From the NCBI GenBank assembly GCA_963767685.1, contig CAVYEZ010000010.1, forward strand, positions 496,001 to 560,000: a stretch of 64,000 nt of DNA, in the 5' to 3' direction. Position 1 is the first letter of the stretch. The number at the start of each line of letters is the position of its first letter. This DNA is from Trebonia sp963767685. Lineage in GTDB: Bacteria; Actinomycetota; Actinomycetes; Streptosporangiales; Streptosporangiaceae. Below the pieces are notes generated by a model that worked only from the letters and a program-made list of their open reading frames with translations, had not been told where the DNA came from and did no database searches. The translations under genes and the position numbers were made by a program. This document shows positions 47,717 to 56,622 of the stretch, one piece after another.

Positions 47717-48958
47717 ATGTGGCGGGTGTTCTGGGTGCCGCAGGATGCGGTGCGGACAGGGGTGCGGCGGCGGGTCCTGGCGGGCTGGGAGGACCTGCCC
47801 GCGCGAGAGGATCAAGCCGGGATCAAGGCGGGCGATCCGATCTTCCTGTCGCCGGATCACCGGGTGGACCCGCTTCTGGGCCTGTATGTTCAGTCTCCGG
47901 CGTTCCGGCGTTACACCGCGGAGACGAAGCGTAACTACGTGACCGATATCAAGCTGCTGCTGACGTTCCTGTGGGGCCGGGGCAAGGCGTGGACGGACGC
48001 GGCGGAGCGTGACCTGGAGGACTACGAGCACTGGCGGCGGTTCGCGGCGCAGAATCCGGACCGCATCGGGGGATCGAAGTGGGGGCGCGAGCTGGCGACG
48101 TTCGCCGCCTTGTACGGGTGGGCCGTCAGGGGCGGCTACGTGACGCCGAACCCGGTCGCGATGAAGCAGGTCCGCGGCCGGAACGGCGACGTGGTGACGG
48201 TTCCGGCGGCGCGGGCGAAGGACGCCCGGCCGTCCAACGTGCACTGGCTGACGCCGCGGACGTGGCGGAAGTGGATCGATGTCGGGCTGCGCGGCCACGG
48301 CCGTGACGGGGTTCCGGAGCCGGGGTGGGCAGGGCGGCTGGAGGACCGCAACGTCGCGTTCACCCGGCTGCTGGTCTCCTCGGGACTGCGCCGGGCCGAG
48401 GGCGGGTCGCTGCTCACGTTCGAGGTGCCGGCGCTGCGGCTGGACGGGGGCCGCTACTTCCGGGGGAAGGTGATGGCGGGGGTGACACGGTCGAAGAAGG
48501 ACCGCACGTTCTACGTCTCGGCGGGCGCGGCCGGGGAGATCGAGGCGTACGCCGACTCGTCTCGGGCGCACGCGGTGCGGAACGCGCAGCGGAAGGGGCT
48601 TTAGGAGCGGCTGCCGGGGCGGCGGGTGGTCACCGAGGTCACCCGCCGGGTGAAGCCCGTGATCCGCTGGCGCGAGAAGGACGGGACCGCCGGCGAGCTC
48701 CCGCTGGGCAGGCTGACGGCGGAAGAGCGGATGCTGCTGTTCACCGAGGGCCCGCACGGCCTTGAGCCCTTGTGGCTGTGGCTGAACGAGCGGGGCATGC
48801 CGTTCGGGGTCCACTCGTGGGAGGGCGTGTTCGCGGCGGCCAACGAGCGCTGCGAGCGGGTGCTGACTCCGCCCGGCCGGATCGGCCTGGACCCGCATCA
48901 GGCGTTCGCCCCCTACGCGACCCCGCACTCCGCCCGGCATTCCTTTGCGCTTTACATG
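47717..48958 (+). pseudogene. Tyrosine-family site-specific integrase, interrupted
   Basis: The frame gives a SAM-like core-binding domain (YTAETKRNYVTDIKLLLTFLW) and a catalytic start with the box I arginine in SSGLRRAEGGSLLTFE. An amber TAG at 48602-48604 interrupts it after RNAQRKGL. The same frame then resumes (RVVTEVTRRVKPVIRW) and reaches the HxxR motif TPHSARHSFALYM at about 48957, where it ends abruptly; the catalytic tyrosine is missing. ATG 47717 (or 47711) with GGGAG upstream is the likely start. It is inactive as it stands unless the stop is suppressed. Confidence 0.78.
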
Positions 48959-49317
48959 AACGGTCCAACGGCGGGCTCACCGTCGTCGCGCTCGCCATCG
49001 AGGCCGGCGTCCCCCGCAACGCGCTCACCCAGCGGCACACCGACCTGAAAGCCGAGTTCTACCAGCGCATCAAGGAGCGCGGCGGGAACAACGAGGACGA
49101 GGCCCGGCTCCGCGCCGCCAACGCCAAGCTCAGCAAGAGCCTCTCCGCCAGGGGCAAGGAGCTCGCCCAGGCCCGGGCCGACATCCGTGCCCTCGTTCGT
49201 GCCGTCAACCAGCTCACCATGGAAATCCAGCAGCTCCGCGACGCCCAGTCCCGCCACGGCCGCGGCAGCGTGGTCGTCCCGTTCCCCGGGGCCACCCCGC
49301 CCCGGCCCCGCGGCTGA
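48959..49317 (+). pseudogene. Truncated HTH/coiled-coil accessory protein of integrase triads
   Basis: From the point where the integrase frame breaks, another frame reads NGGLTVVALAIEAGVPRNAL, then a long heptad-rich helix (EARLRAANAKLSKSLSARG to LTMEIQQLRDAQ). This is the pattern of the small third gene that follows two integrases in Tn554-like actinobacterial elements. Its own start is missing, so a deletion seems to have joined the integrase interior to the middle of this gene. Confidence 0.55.
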
Positions 49318-49388
49318 CCGGCCAGGCGGACACCGATGACCGCACCGACGGCACCCGGCTCGGCGGACGCGAGAGACAGGGGCGACGG

Positions 49389-49766
49389 GTGAAGGCCCTG
49401 CTTATCCCCGCCGACGGGCCGCCCAGGGTGGTTGACCTGCCCGGTGGCCGGGGCACCCGGTTCATGAACTCGCTCAGGGCGCTCATCGGCACCGACTGCG
49501 CCGAGCGGACCTGGATCACCACCCGGTGGGAAGCCTGGCTGGACGAGAACGGCACATCCGCGGGAAAGCAGGTCAACGAGGCCGCCAGCCGTCTCGCGCA
49601 GTCCTTCGGCTGGCAGCTCAGCCTCGCCGGGCCGGTCGTCATCGTCGGGCTGGACCAGGACACGGACCCAGCCGCCCTGTCCCCGGGCCAGATCGACGCC
49701 ATCCTGGAGAAGATCAGGACACCGTCGCTGGCCGGCGGCGATGACGTTGCCGGGGAAGCCCGGTGA
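49389..49766 (+). CDS. DUF3846-like hypothetical protein
   Basis: A 125-residue protein starting VKALLIPADGPPRVVDLPG and continuing LRALIGTDCAERTWI, resembling DUF3846 proteins carried by actinobacterial plasmids, ICEs and phages. The middle (DENGTSAGKQVNEAASRLAQ) is a predicted helix, and AGPVVIVGLDQDT gives a late strand. Function is unknown. The GTG start follows GGCGAC, a weak site. Its presence supports the mobile origin of the surrounding segment. Confidence 0.6.
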   Translation: MKALLIPADGPPRVVDLPGGRGTRFMNSLRALIGTDCAERTWITTRWEAWLDENGTSAGKQVNEAASRLAQSFGWQLSLAGPVVIVGLDQDTDPAALSPGQIDAILEKIRTPSLAGGDDVAGEAR

Positions 49767-49859
49767 TGCCGAGAGGCCGGACCCCTTGATGAGCAGCGCC
49801 CGTGCTGGCAGGGAGAAGGAGCTTGACCCTCCAGTAGGTGGAGACGCAAGGGTGGGGGC

Positions 49860-50798
49860 ATGGACGGCGACAGGCTCTACTCGATCGGCGAACTCGCCCG
49901 GCGAACCGGGCTGGCGGTCAGGACCATCCGGTTCTACTCCGATCGCGGGATCGTGGCGCCGGCCTGCCGCAGCCCGGCTGGCTACCGCCTTTACGACGCC
50001 GATGCGGTCGCGCGCCTGGACCTGGTGCGAACGCTGCGCGACCTGGGAGTAGACCTTCCCACCATCCGGAAGGTCGTGAACCGGGAGCTTCCGCTTCCTG
50101 CGGTCGCCGCGGCGCACGCCGAGGCGCTGGACGTGCAGATCCGCATCCTGCGCCTGCGGCGCGCGGTGCTGACCGCGGTGGCCAAGCGCGGTTCTACCCC
50201 CGAGGAGATGGAGCTCATGCACAAGCTCGCCAGGCTGTCCGAAGACGAACGCCAGCGCCTGATCGGCGACTTCCTCGACGCCGTCTTCGGCGACCTGGGC
50301 GCCGAGCCCTCATCCACGGGCATCAGGCGCTCGATGACCCCCGAACTACCCGACGACCCCGAAGCGGAGCAGGTCCAGGCGTGGGCGGAACTGGCCGAGC
50401 TGTCGCAAGACCCGGACTTCCGTGCCAGCATGCGGCGGATGGCCAGGGACGACGCGGCCGAGCTCGGCCAGGGCAGCGCCCCGGTCCTGCGCCGTGGCCT
50501 CGTCGCGGTCGTCCGCGACCAGGCCGGCCCGGCCCTCGCCGCCCGCATCGAGCCGGCCTCACTGCAGGCCGCCCCGGTCGTCGCGGCGCTGACGGCGCAC
50601 TACGCGCGCATCCTCGGCCGCCCCGACGACGCCGGGCTCCAGCGCCAGCTGCTGGCCAGGCTGGAAGCCGTGAACGACCCCCGCAGGGAGCGGTACCTCA
50701 CGCTCCTCACAGTGATCAACGGCTGGCCGGCCCCGGAGAGCCTGACACCCGTACTCGACTGGTCCATCCAGGCCCTGGGTGCCCGGGTTCCCCGCTAG
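49860..50798 (+). CDS. MerR-family regulator
   Basis: A 312-residue MerR protein. The winged HTH is YSIGELARRTGLAVRTIRFYSDRGIVAPACRSPAGYRLYDADAVARL, followed by a dimerisation helix (LDVQIRILRLRRAVLTAVAKRG). The ~200-residue C-terminal domain is helical, lacks metal-binding cysteines and contains LAELSQDPDFRASMRRMARDD, so it probably binds an organic ligand. AGGGTGGGGGC precedes the ATG. It seems to be cargo of the element, since nothing else in it has a regulated partner. Confidence 0.85.
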   Translation: MDGDRLYSIGELARRTGLAVRTIRFYSDRGIVAPACRSPAGYRLYDADAVARLDLVRTLRDLGVDLPTIRKVVNRELPLPAVAAAHAEALDVQIRILRLRRAVLTAVAKRGSTPEEMELMHKLARLSEDERQRLIGDFLDAVFGDLGAEPSSTGIRRSMTPELPDDPEAEQVQAWAELAELSQDPDFRASMRRMARDDAAELGQGSAPVLRRGLVAVVRDQAGPALAARIEPASLQAAPVVAALTAHYARILGRPDDAGLQRQLLARLEAVNDPRRERYLTLLTVINGWPAPESLTPVLDWSIQALGARVPR

Positions 50799-51059
50799 CA
50801 CCCTCGCCGAGAGCCTGGCATCGCCGACGGCACGGAACCGTGCCGGGAACTCGGTCAACAACCGCAACAACTCTGTTACCTCGGCCGGGTCGGCGGCTGT
50901 CCGGGCAACTCGTCGGCGAATCCCCGGAATGCCTGCCGGTACTAGCCATGCGCCGCTGCTGGCGATCGTCCCCCTGCAGCGGGTCAGCCTCACATCGGCA
51001 GCGGCTCGGCAAAATAGTGTCTCGAACTTCAACGCGTTGACTTGACAGGGAATTCGAAA

Positions 51060-51151
51060 GTCTCACGGATGGCGGCCTGACAGATGCTCTCGCCCCGCTC
51101 CATGTGTCCCGACGGAAACGCGCGCGGGTTCCGCGATTCCCGGACGTGCAT
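51060..51151 (-). pseudogene. Nudix hydrolase, 5' half
   Basis: From an ATG at 51151 the minus strand reads MHVRESRNPRAFPSGHMERG and then ESICQAAIRET, which is the first half of a Nudix box (Gx5Ex7RE). It changes abruptly to unrelated FEFPVKSTR and stop at 51060. Joining it to the 47499-47664 fragment would give RE-T-REETGI, a complete Nudix box. It begins 15 bp after the alpha/beta hydrolase stop, so it was the next gene in that operon. Confidence 0.72.
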
Positions 51152-51166
51152 CGCCGGGAACCCGCG

Positions 51167-51970
51167 TCACGATAAGTCTGGCGGGCTGGCCTGTGAGTCG
51201 AGTTTCTGCGGCCGGCTGGGGAGGAACGCGGTGATCGCGGTCGCGAGTTCTGGCCCGGTGAGCGCGGACCAGTGGTCGCCTGGCACGCGGGTGAATCGCG
51301 CATTGGGCAGCACTGCGGCGAGTGCCTCGGCGGAGGCATGGGCATGATCCTGATCGCCGACCACAATGAGCGTGGGGGTCAGGACCTGGCGCAGCGCCTC
51401 GTCGGGTGTCGCGATGAGCGAGTCCAGGACGTGGAGGAGCGCGCTCGGGTCGCCGCCGAGGTAGGTGATCCAGTGCGCGGCTTCGGCGTCCGGTGATCCT
51501 GGGTCGAAGGTGTCCCCGTTGGCGAGGGCGGTGAGCACGCGGCGGTTCGTGCCGCCGTTCACCGCGCTGCTTACGGCGGCGTGCCCCTGGCCGGCCACGA
51601 TCACGCGGGCTGGGCGGGCGCCGCGGACCAGCATCCGGAGCGTGATCCGGGCTCCGAGTGAGTAGCCGCCGAGGTCGTAGTCGTCGAGTCCGAGCTGGTC
51701 GATCAGCGCGAGCCCGTCGTCGGCCAGGACATCGGGCGGGTAGCAGGCCGGGTCGTGCGGCCGGGCACTGTCGCCGTGGCCGCGCAGGTCCGGGAGGATG
51801 ACGCGGTTTCCCTGTTCGGCGAGGGCGGCGGCGGGACCGTGGTCGAGCCATTGCAGTGCCGTCGCGGCGAAGCCGTGGAGCAGTACCAGCGGGCGGCCTT
51901 CTCCTGTCTCGCGGTAAGCCAGTTCCAGGCCATCCCGGCCGGCGAACCGGTGCACGCGCGGATTAGTCAT
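51167..51970 (-). CDS. Alpha/beta hydrolase
   Basis: A 267-residue cytosolic hydrolase. LVLLHGFAATALQWLDHG is the oxyanion segment, DLRGHGDSARP the second conserved turn, GGYSLGARI the nucleophile elbow (Ser in GYSLG), VVGDQDH the acid loop and PGDHWSAL the histidine. It resembles lactone or ester hydrolases. It lies 9 bp after the PEBP-family gene and 15 bp before the broken Nudix gene, all on the minus strand. Confidence 0.88.
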   Translation of the reverse strand: MTNPRVHRFAGRDGLELAYRETGEGRPLVLLHGFAATALQWLDHGPAAALAEQGNRVILPDLRGHGDSARPHDPACYPPDVLADDGLALIDQLGLDDYDLGGYSLGARITLRMLVRGARPARVIVAGQGHAAVSSAVNGGTNRRVLTALANGDTFDPGSPDAEAAHWITYLGGDPSALLHVLDSLIATPDEALRQVLTPTLIVVGDQDHAHASAEALAAVLPNARFTRVPGDHWSALTGPELATAITAFLPSRPQKLDSQASPPDLS

Positions 51971-51979
51971 GTCATGGCC

Positions 51980-52540
51980 TCAGGACCGCTGGTAGAAGCC
52001 ATCGAGACGGCCGCAGGCGAGGACGTCGGTGGCGGCGGCCAGCACCTCGCGCGGCTTGGCGGAGTGCAGGGCAGCGCCGCCCGGCTCCGCGGCGAGGGCG
52101 AAGAGCTGGAAGACGTACCGGTGCGGGCCATGGCTTTTCGGTGGCTCCGGCCCGAGGTAGCCGCGGCCTCTGCCCGAGCGCAGGAGGCGGACGCCCGCAG
52201 GGGGACTGCTGGCATCGAGCGCCCCCTGCGTCAGGCCGGTGACCGAGGGGTCGAGCAGGGCCACGCAGTGGACGTAGGGCGTGGGGGTGGGGGCATCGGG
52301 ATCCTCGATGACCAGCAGCAGCTGTGCGGTGTCCTGCGGTGCCGGGGTCCACGTCAGGGCTGGCGAGAGGTCCTTGCCGCCGGCTCGCGCCGAGGCGTGA
52401 ACGGCCGGGATCGTGCCCTCGTGCGGGAAGTCCGGGCTGCTCAGCGACAGCGTCTGCTCGCCGGCCAGGTTCGGGGAATTCCAGGCCAGGCCCGGCTCAC
52501 CGGATCGCCGATTCCGCGACGACGTGCCACGCAGTATCAC
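51980..52540 (-). CDS. YbhB/YbcL-family phosphatidylethanolamine-binding protein
   Basis: A 186-residue PEBP-fold protein. LSPALTWTPAPQDTAQLLLVIEDPDAP is the family signature (DPDAP anion site), then PYVHCVALLDP and GYLGPEPPKSHGPHRYVFQLFAL. The bacterial role is unclear; ligand binding or protease inhibition are the usual suggestions. The start ATG at 52540 is loosely supported. It heads a minus-strand unit with an alpha/beta hydrolase and a Nudix gene. Confidence 0.88.
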   Translation of the reverse strand: MILRGTSSRNRRSGEPGLAWNSPNLAGEQTLSLSSPDFPHEGTIPAVHASARAGGKDLSPALTWTPAPQDTAQLLLVIEDPDAPTPTPYVHCVALLDPSVTGLTQGALDASSPPAGVRLLRSGRGRGYLGPEPPKSHGPHRYVFQLFALAAEPGGAALHSAKPREVLAAATDVLACGRLDGFYQRS

Positions 52541-52572
52541 TGGTATCTCCTACGTATGAAGGTGTGCGGGGG

Positions 52573-53043
52573 TTAGCCGGGATCGTGGTCCTGCCGCAGC
52601 CGGGCGAGCTCGCCGACGGCGCTGCGCTCAGAGCGTTCGATGAACAGCAGCAGCGTGTTCAGCTCTTCAGGGCTGAAGACCGCGAGGTCGTTGTGGCTGC
52701 GGGCGGTGAGCCCGGTGTAGTAGGCCGCGATGCGGGCCAGGCCGTCACTGGTCGGCTCGATCAGCACGCGGCGCCGGTCCTTGGGGATCCGCCTGATCAG
52801 GCCGGCCGCATCGAGCCGGTCGATCATCCGCGACACCGATCCCGGTGTCAGGCCCACCTTGCCGGCCAGTTCGGCCGCGGTGGCGGGACCCTGCTGGTTC
52901 AGCACGTGCAGGCAGCTCAGGTCGCTGGCGGTCACCCCCATCCGCTCGGCGATCAGCCGGTTGAGCTGCGAGAGGACGTCGACCCAGCCCGGCAGCGCGG
53001 CCAGCACGCGTTCCTCGGCCTCGCGGCGCGGCGTCTGCCCCAT
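52573..53043 (-). CDS. MarR-family regulator
   Basis: A 156-residue MarR protein with GVTASDLSCLHVLNQQGPATAAELAGKVGLTPGSVSRMIDRLDAAGLIRR and the wing KDRRRVLIEPT. It has a cysteine in the first helix region but not at the OhrR position. ATG 53043 has GGGAGG upstream. It is divergent from an MFS exporter gene that is now truncated, so its regulatory target is probably lost. Confidence 0.88.
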   Translation of the reverse strand: MGQTPRREAEERVLAALPGWVDVLSQLNRLIAERMGVTASDLSCLHVLNQQGPATAAELAGKVGLTPGSVSRMIDRLDAAGLIRRIPKDRRRVLIEPTSDGLARIAAYYTGLTARSHNDLAVFSPEELNTLLLFIERSERSAVGELARLRQDHDPG

Positions 53044-53103
53044 CCCTGCGCCTCCCTTCTGCTTGCGCCGTCTGCTTGCCCCGGACAGCATACCGGTTTA
53101 TGG

Positions 53104-53114
53104 TGTGTTACACA
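53104..53114. promoter_or_regulatory. Short palindrome between MarR and MFS genes
   Basis: TGTGT-T-ACACA lies in the gap, with further near repeats (AACACTTG, GTGACGCAC) beside it. It is a candidate MarR site. Confidence 0.4.
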
Positions 53115-53166
53115 ACACTTGCGTGACGCACTTAGTGTGCGGCGTATCATCAGGGGAGGAGTGTCG

Positions 53167-53656
53167 ATGCCCGGGAAGATCACCGGACGTGCCCGTACGA
53201 TCGCCCTGGTCGTCGTGCTGCTCGCGGCCTTCATGGACCTGATGGACGTCACGATCCTGAACGTGACGCTGCCGACGATCCAGGCCAGCCTGCACGCCGG
53301 TCCCGTCGCGCTGGAGTGGATGCTGTCCGGGTACACCCTGGCGCTGACCGCCGGCCTGATCAGCGGCGCGCGACTGAGGGACCTGCTGGGACACAAGCGC
53401 GTGTTCGTCGCCGGCGTCGCCGGGTTCGCCGCGGCGTCCGCGGTGTGCTCGCCGTCGGACGACCCCGGGATGCTCGTCGCGGCGCGGATCGTCCAGGGGC
53501 TGTTCGCCGCGGCGATGATCCCGCAGGTGCCCTCGCTGCTTCAGCTGCTGTACCGGGCGGAGGAACGCGGCCCGGCGATGGCCGCGTACTCCGCTTTGTC
53601 GGGGATCGCCGCCACCGCCGGCCCGGTCCTGGGCCCGGCCCTGCTCGGCTGGAACC
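53167..53656 (+). pseudogene. MFS drug exporter (DHA2/EmrB type), 5' part only
   Basis: The frame starts MPGKITGRARTIALVVVLLAA and gives helices 1-5 with MDLMDVTILNVTLPTIQ and GPVLGPALLGW, the standard DHA2 antiporter start. At about 53656, where the family continues GGLGWR, the sequence turns into the antisense of an integrase. The other nine or so helices are missing. The nominal open frame runs on to 54135 through that antisense. Confidence 0.8.
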
Positions 53657-54111
53657 CAGGCGAGGTCGGCTGCCTGGAGCCGGACCAGGTCGGCCTCGGG
53701 GACGGCGTGGATGGCGACCAGCGCAACGACGAGCCGCGCCGCCGGGCCGCTGGCGCGGTTGAGGAGCCCGGCGACCCGGTCGGCGGGCAGCGGCTGCGGC
53801 AGCCGGGCGGGGGCGGGCAGGGAGATACCGCGGGTGGGGTCGCGGAAGATGACCCGTTCCTGGCGCAGCGCCCGGAACAGGCTGCGCAGCGCGACGATGC
53901 GGTGCGGGATCACCGGGCCGTGCCGGGCGTCGACCGCATCCAGGATGTCCTGGCGGGTCACCTCGCGCAGCGACGTGTACTGGCTTGCCCATCCGGTGAG
54001 CACGGGCATCAGGTAGGCGAGGTAGTTCCGGATGGTCTTGTAGGCCAGTGCCGGGTGGGGGACGCGGAGGCTGCGGGTACCCTCGGTGGCCGGAGCCCGC
54101 CCCACGGGCAT
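53657..54111 (-). pseudogene. Tyrosine integrase fragment
   Basis: The minus strand encodes KTIRNYLAYLMPVLTGWAS, then IVALRSLFRALRQERVIF and AGLLNRASGPAARLVVALVAIHAV, as in actinobacterial site-specific integrases, up to DLVRLQAADLAW. It stops being integrase-like at the same base where the MFS gene breaks off. The box I arginine and all later catalytic residues are missing. Confidence 0.65.
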
Positions 54112-54131
54112 CGAACGCGAAAGGACAGAAG

Positions 54132-55193
54132 ATGACAGGATCTGTCAGTTCGCATACTTGGATCGTGGCGGGGAGCTACCTGGCGGCCGGGGTGATCGGC
54201 GCCCTCGTGCTCCGCCGCCTCCTGACCCGCCTGCAGCGCAAGACCGCGCCGCCTCGCTGGCGCGGCAGCGACATCGTGGTCGCGTTCCTGCGCCTGGTCG
54301 CCCCCTGGTGCCTCGGGGTTGGCTGTGCCTGGGCGGCGGAGCTGGCCCTGCCGCTGCGCAGCGCCTACCGCGACGACCTCGACCACGCGCTGCTCGCGCT
54401 CATCGTGATGGTCGTCTCGCTGGGCAGCGCGAAGGTCGCCGGGGCGGCCGTGCGGGCCGGGGCGACGTCGCATGCGGGCACCTCGGGGTCGGCGACCATC
54501 TTCGTCAGCATCACCCAGGTCATCGTGTGGACGATCGGCGGGCTGGTGCTGCTCGACAGCCTTGGCGTGGCCATCACGCCGCTGCTCACCGCCCTGGGCG
54601 TCGGCGGCCTGGCGGTCGCCCTGGCCTTGCAGGACACCCTGAGCAACCTGTTCGCCGGCGTGCACATCCTCGCCTCGCGGAAGGTCCAGCCGGGCGACTT
54701 CATCCAGCTCGACAACGGCATGCAGGGTTATGTCGTGGACACGAACTGGCGGAGCACGATCATCCGCCAGCTCCCGAACAACATCCTCGTCGTCCCCAAC
54801 GCCACGGTGGCATCCGCTATCGTCACCAACTACCACCTGCCCGAGCACGAGATATCCGTGACCGTCGCGGGCAGCGTCAGCTACGAGAGCGACCTCGAGC
54901 ACGTCGAGCGGGTCACCCTTGAGGTCGGCCAGGAGGTGATGCAGGAGGTCAAGGGGGCGGTTCCCGAGTACGAGCCCACCGTGCGGTTCAACACCTTCGG
55001 CGGCTCCGGCATCAGCTTCAACGTCGTCCTGCGGGCCGCCGACATCAGCGCTCAGCCCCTGATCACCCATGAGTTCATTAAGCGCCTGCACTCCCGCTAC
55101 CAGCGGGAAGGCATCAGCAACTCGTCACCGCAGGAAACGATCGTCTACCCGCGCGCGGAGGAACCGGCGATCGTCTCGGTTCCCGGTCGCTGA
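54132..55193 (+). CDS. MscS-family small-conductance mechanosensitive channel
   Basis: A 353-residue membrane channel. Four or so helices precede the MscS signature: pore helix VAITPLLTALGVGGLAVALALQDTLSNLFAG and the beta domain VQPGDFIQLDNGMQGYVVDTNWRSTIIRQL, then PNATVASAIVTNY. It releases solutes on hypo-osmotic shock, and the C-terminal domain is of normal length. AAAGGA precedes the ATG at 54132. It lies just after the rearrangement breakpoint and looks intact. Confidence 0.9.
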   Translation: MTGSVSSHTWIVAGSYLAAGVIGALVLRRLLTRLQRKTAPPRWRGSDIVVAFLRLVAPWCLGVGCAWAAELALPLRSAYRDDLDHALLALIVMVVSLGSAKVAGAAVRAGATSHAGTSGSATIFVSITQVIVWTIGGLVLLDSLGVAITPLLTALGVGGLAVALALQDTLSNLFAGVHILASRKVQPGDFIQLDNGMQGYVVDTNWRSTIIRQLPNNILVVPNATVASAIVTNYHLPEHEISVTVAGSVSYESDLEHVERVTLEVGQEVMQEVKGAVPEYEPTVRFNTFGGSGISFNVVLRAADISAQPLITHEFIKRLHSRYQREGISNSSPQETIVYPRAEEPAIVSVPGR

Positions 55194-55251
55194 ACGAGCG
55201 GTGCCCCGGGCACCTTCCCGGCCCGGGGCACCGCAGTCAATAGGCCCGTGG

Positions 55252-56562
55252 TTAGCAGGCACCGTCGTTGTTCCACGCGCCCGACGGTCCGCCGGGCACC
55301 TCGTCGTAGTTCCACTGGTTAGCGGTCCACTGGTCGCCGCCGTAGGACACGACGTTGCCGGACACGTAGGTCGTGCTGGCGGACCAGGCCGCCGGGCAGG
55401 AGCCGGACGACGTGGTCGGCGTCGGCGTGGGCGTCGGGGTCGGCGTCGGCGTGGGCGTGGGCGTCGGGGTCGGCTCGGTCACCGGCGCGCTCTTGGCGAA
55501 GGCGACCGTGTAGGCGGTGAAGTCCCACGCGTTCTGTGTCACGCTGCTGCACTCGCTGGACAGGTTGCCGTTGTTGTCCGGCGGGTTGCACTCACGGTCG
55601 CGGTTGACCGACCAGAACGTGTACCGGCCGAGGCCGACGCTCTGCGCGAAGCTGAGCACCGTCTGGAAGTCGCTCTGGTAGAAGTACTCGGCGGAGTCGG
55701 TCCGGCCGTTCATGCCGGAGAAGCCCTCATGCGCGTACGCCACCGAACTGCTCCAGCCGAACGTGCTCACCAGCTGCGCGTTGAAGTCCTGCAGCGCGGT
55801 GACCTGCGACGAGCCGCCGTTGAAGCCGCCGTCGAACGGCATGATCGTGTAGTCGTTGGGCGTGAAGCCGAGCGTCTTGGCCTCGTCGAGCAGTTGCTGG
55901 CCGAAGTAGTTGGCGCCGGAGGTGGTGGACGGGATCGTGACCGAGATGAACAGGCCCGGGTTATTGTTCTGCAGGATCTGGGCCGCGCCCAGCTCGTTGG
56001 CGATCGCGGCGGAGTTCTCGATCTCCGGTTCCTCGAGGTCGAAGTCGAACGCGTGCAGCCCGTAAGCGCTGATGACCTGCTGGTACGCGGCGGCCGTGGC
56101 GGCGGCCGTCCCGCAGACCTGGCCGAGCTTCGTCCCGTTGTAGCCGCCGGCCGACACGATCACGTCACCGCCGTCGGACCGCACCTCGTTGATGACCCCG
56201 GCGACCTGCGTGTCGCCCGACACCGCATCGGTCCCGTTCCACGCCGGGGTGCAGCCGCCGCCGTCCGCCAGGATGAAGCCCATGTCGAACGCCTTCTGGC
56301 CGGTGGCCGACATGACCGTGCCCAGGTCGGGAGCGCCGGAGTCGAGCACGCTGTAGTACGGCGCGGACTCGTACCAGTTGTCGCTCAGCGCCGCCGTCGT
56401 GGCCGCGTGCGCGGCGCTCTCCCGCGCCGCCACCGCGCCGGCGATGCAGGTGACCGCCAGCAACGCCGTGCCTGCCGTCGCGATCAGCGGGCGCGACCGC
56501 CACGCTCTCCGGCGCGCTCTCCATTCGGGCCCGCGCGGCGGTTCCGGGACGGTTGGCTCCAT
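55252..56562 (-). CDS. Secreted GH18 chitinase with CBM5/12 chitin-binding module
   Basis: A 436-residue exported enzyme. A long basic n-region, hydrophobic core (IATAGTALLAVTCIAGAVAA) and AHA cleavage site give the signal. The GH18 barrel (about 55-360) contains VIVSAGGYNGTKLG (SxGG) and the catalytic FDFDLEEPE (DxDxE), as in family 18 chitinases of actinomycetes. A PT-rich linker of about 25 residues, encoded by a GC-rich hexamer repeat, joins a C-terminal CBM5/12 (WSASTTYVSGNVVSYGGDQW). The start is ATG 56562, preceded by AGGAGG-like purines. An element similar to the GH16 operator is at 56623-56645. Confidence 0.9.
   Translation of the reverse strand: MEPTVPEPPRGPEWRARRRAWRSRPLIATAGTALLAVTCIAGAVAARESAAHAATTAALSDNWYESAPYYSVLDSGAPDLGTVMSATGQKAFDMGFILADGGGCTPAWNGTDAVSGDTQVAGVINEVRSDGGDVIVSAGGYNGTKLGQVCGTAAATAAAYQQVISAYGLHAFDFDLEEPEIENSAAIANELGAAQILQNNNPGLFISVTIPSTTSGANYFGQQLLDEAKTLGFTPNDYTIMPFDGGFNGGSSQVTALQDFNAQLVSTFGWSSSVAYAHEGFSGMNGRTDSAEYFYQSDFQTVLSFAQSVGLGRYTFWSVNRDRECNPPDNNGNLSSECSSVTQNAWDFTAYTVAFAKSAPVTEPTPTPTPTPTPTPTPTPTPTTSSGSCPAAWSASTTYVSGNVVSYGGDQWTANQWNYDEVPGGPSGAWNNDGAC
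55413..55476. repeat. Hexamer repeat coding the Pro-Thr linker
   Basis: About ten imperfect copies of a GGCGTG/GGGGTC/GGCGTC hexamer encode (PT)n in the chitinase. Variation in copy number by slippage would lengthen or shorten the linker without changing the frame. Confidence 0.7.
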
Positions 56563-56622
56563 CGTTCCTCCTGTGTCATCCGGTCAGGTTCCCGATTCGG
56601 TCCCTCCGTAGCTAGGCAAAAT

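Larger units (their letters stand above)
47665..51059 (+). mobile_element. Integrase-bearing element inserted in a Nudix gene
   Basis: Sequence between the two Nudix halves. It carries a broken tyrosine recombinase, a truncated coiled-coil third gene, a DUF3846-like gene and a MerR regulator. The left end reads TCCCTATTGAATAGG and the right end, in reverse complement, TTTCGAATTCCCTGTC; they share only TTCCCT, so no clear terminal inverted repeat. The target duplication, if any, is at most a few bases. About 260 bp at the right end (50799-51059) hold no gene that I recognise. The boundaries are inferred from where the Nudix coding sequence stops and resumes. Confidence 0.6.

Noticed and set aside
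52324..53166. Upstream extension of the MFS frame
   Set aside because: Open only because it is antisense to the PEBP and MarR genes; the MFS protein starts at the ATG 53167 with a typical N-terminus.
53657..54135. C-terminal continuation of the MFS frame
   Set aside because: It is antisense of the integrase fragment and contains no helices.
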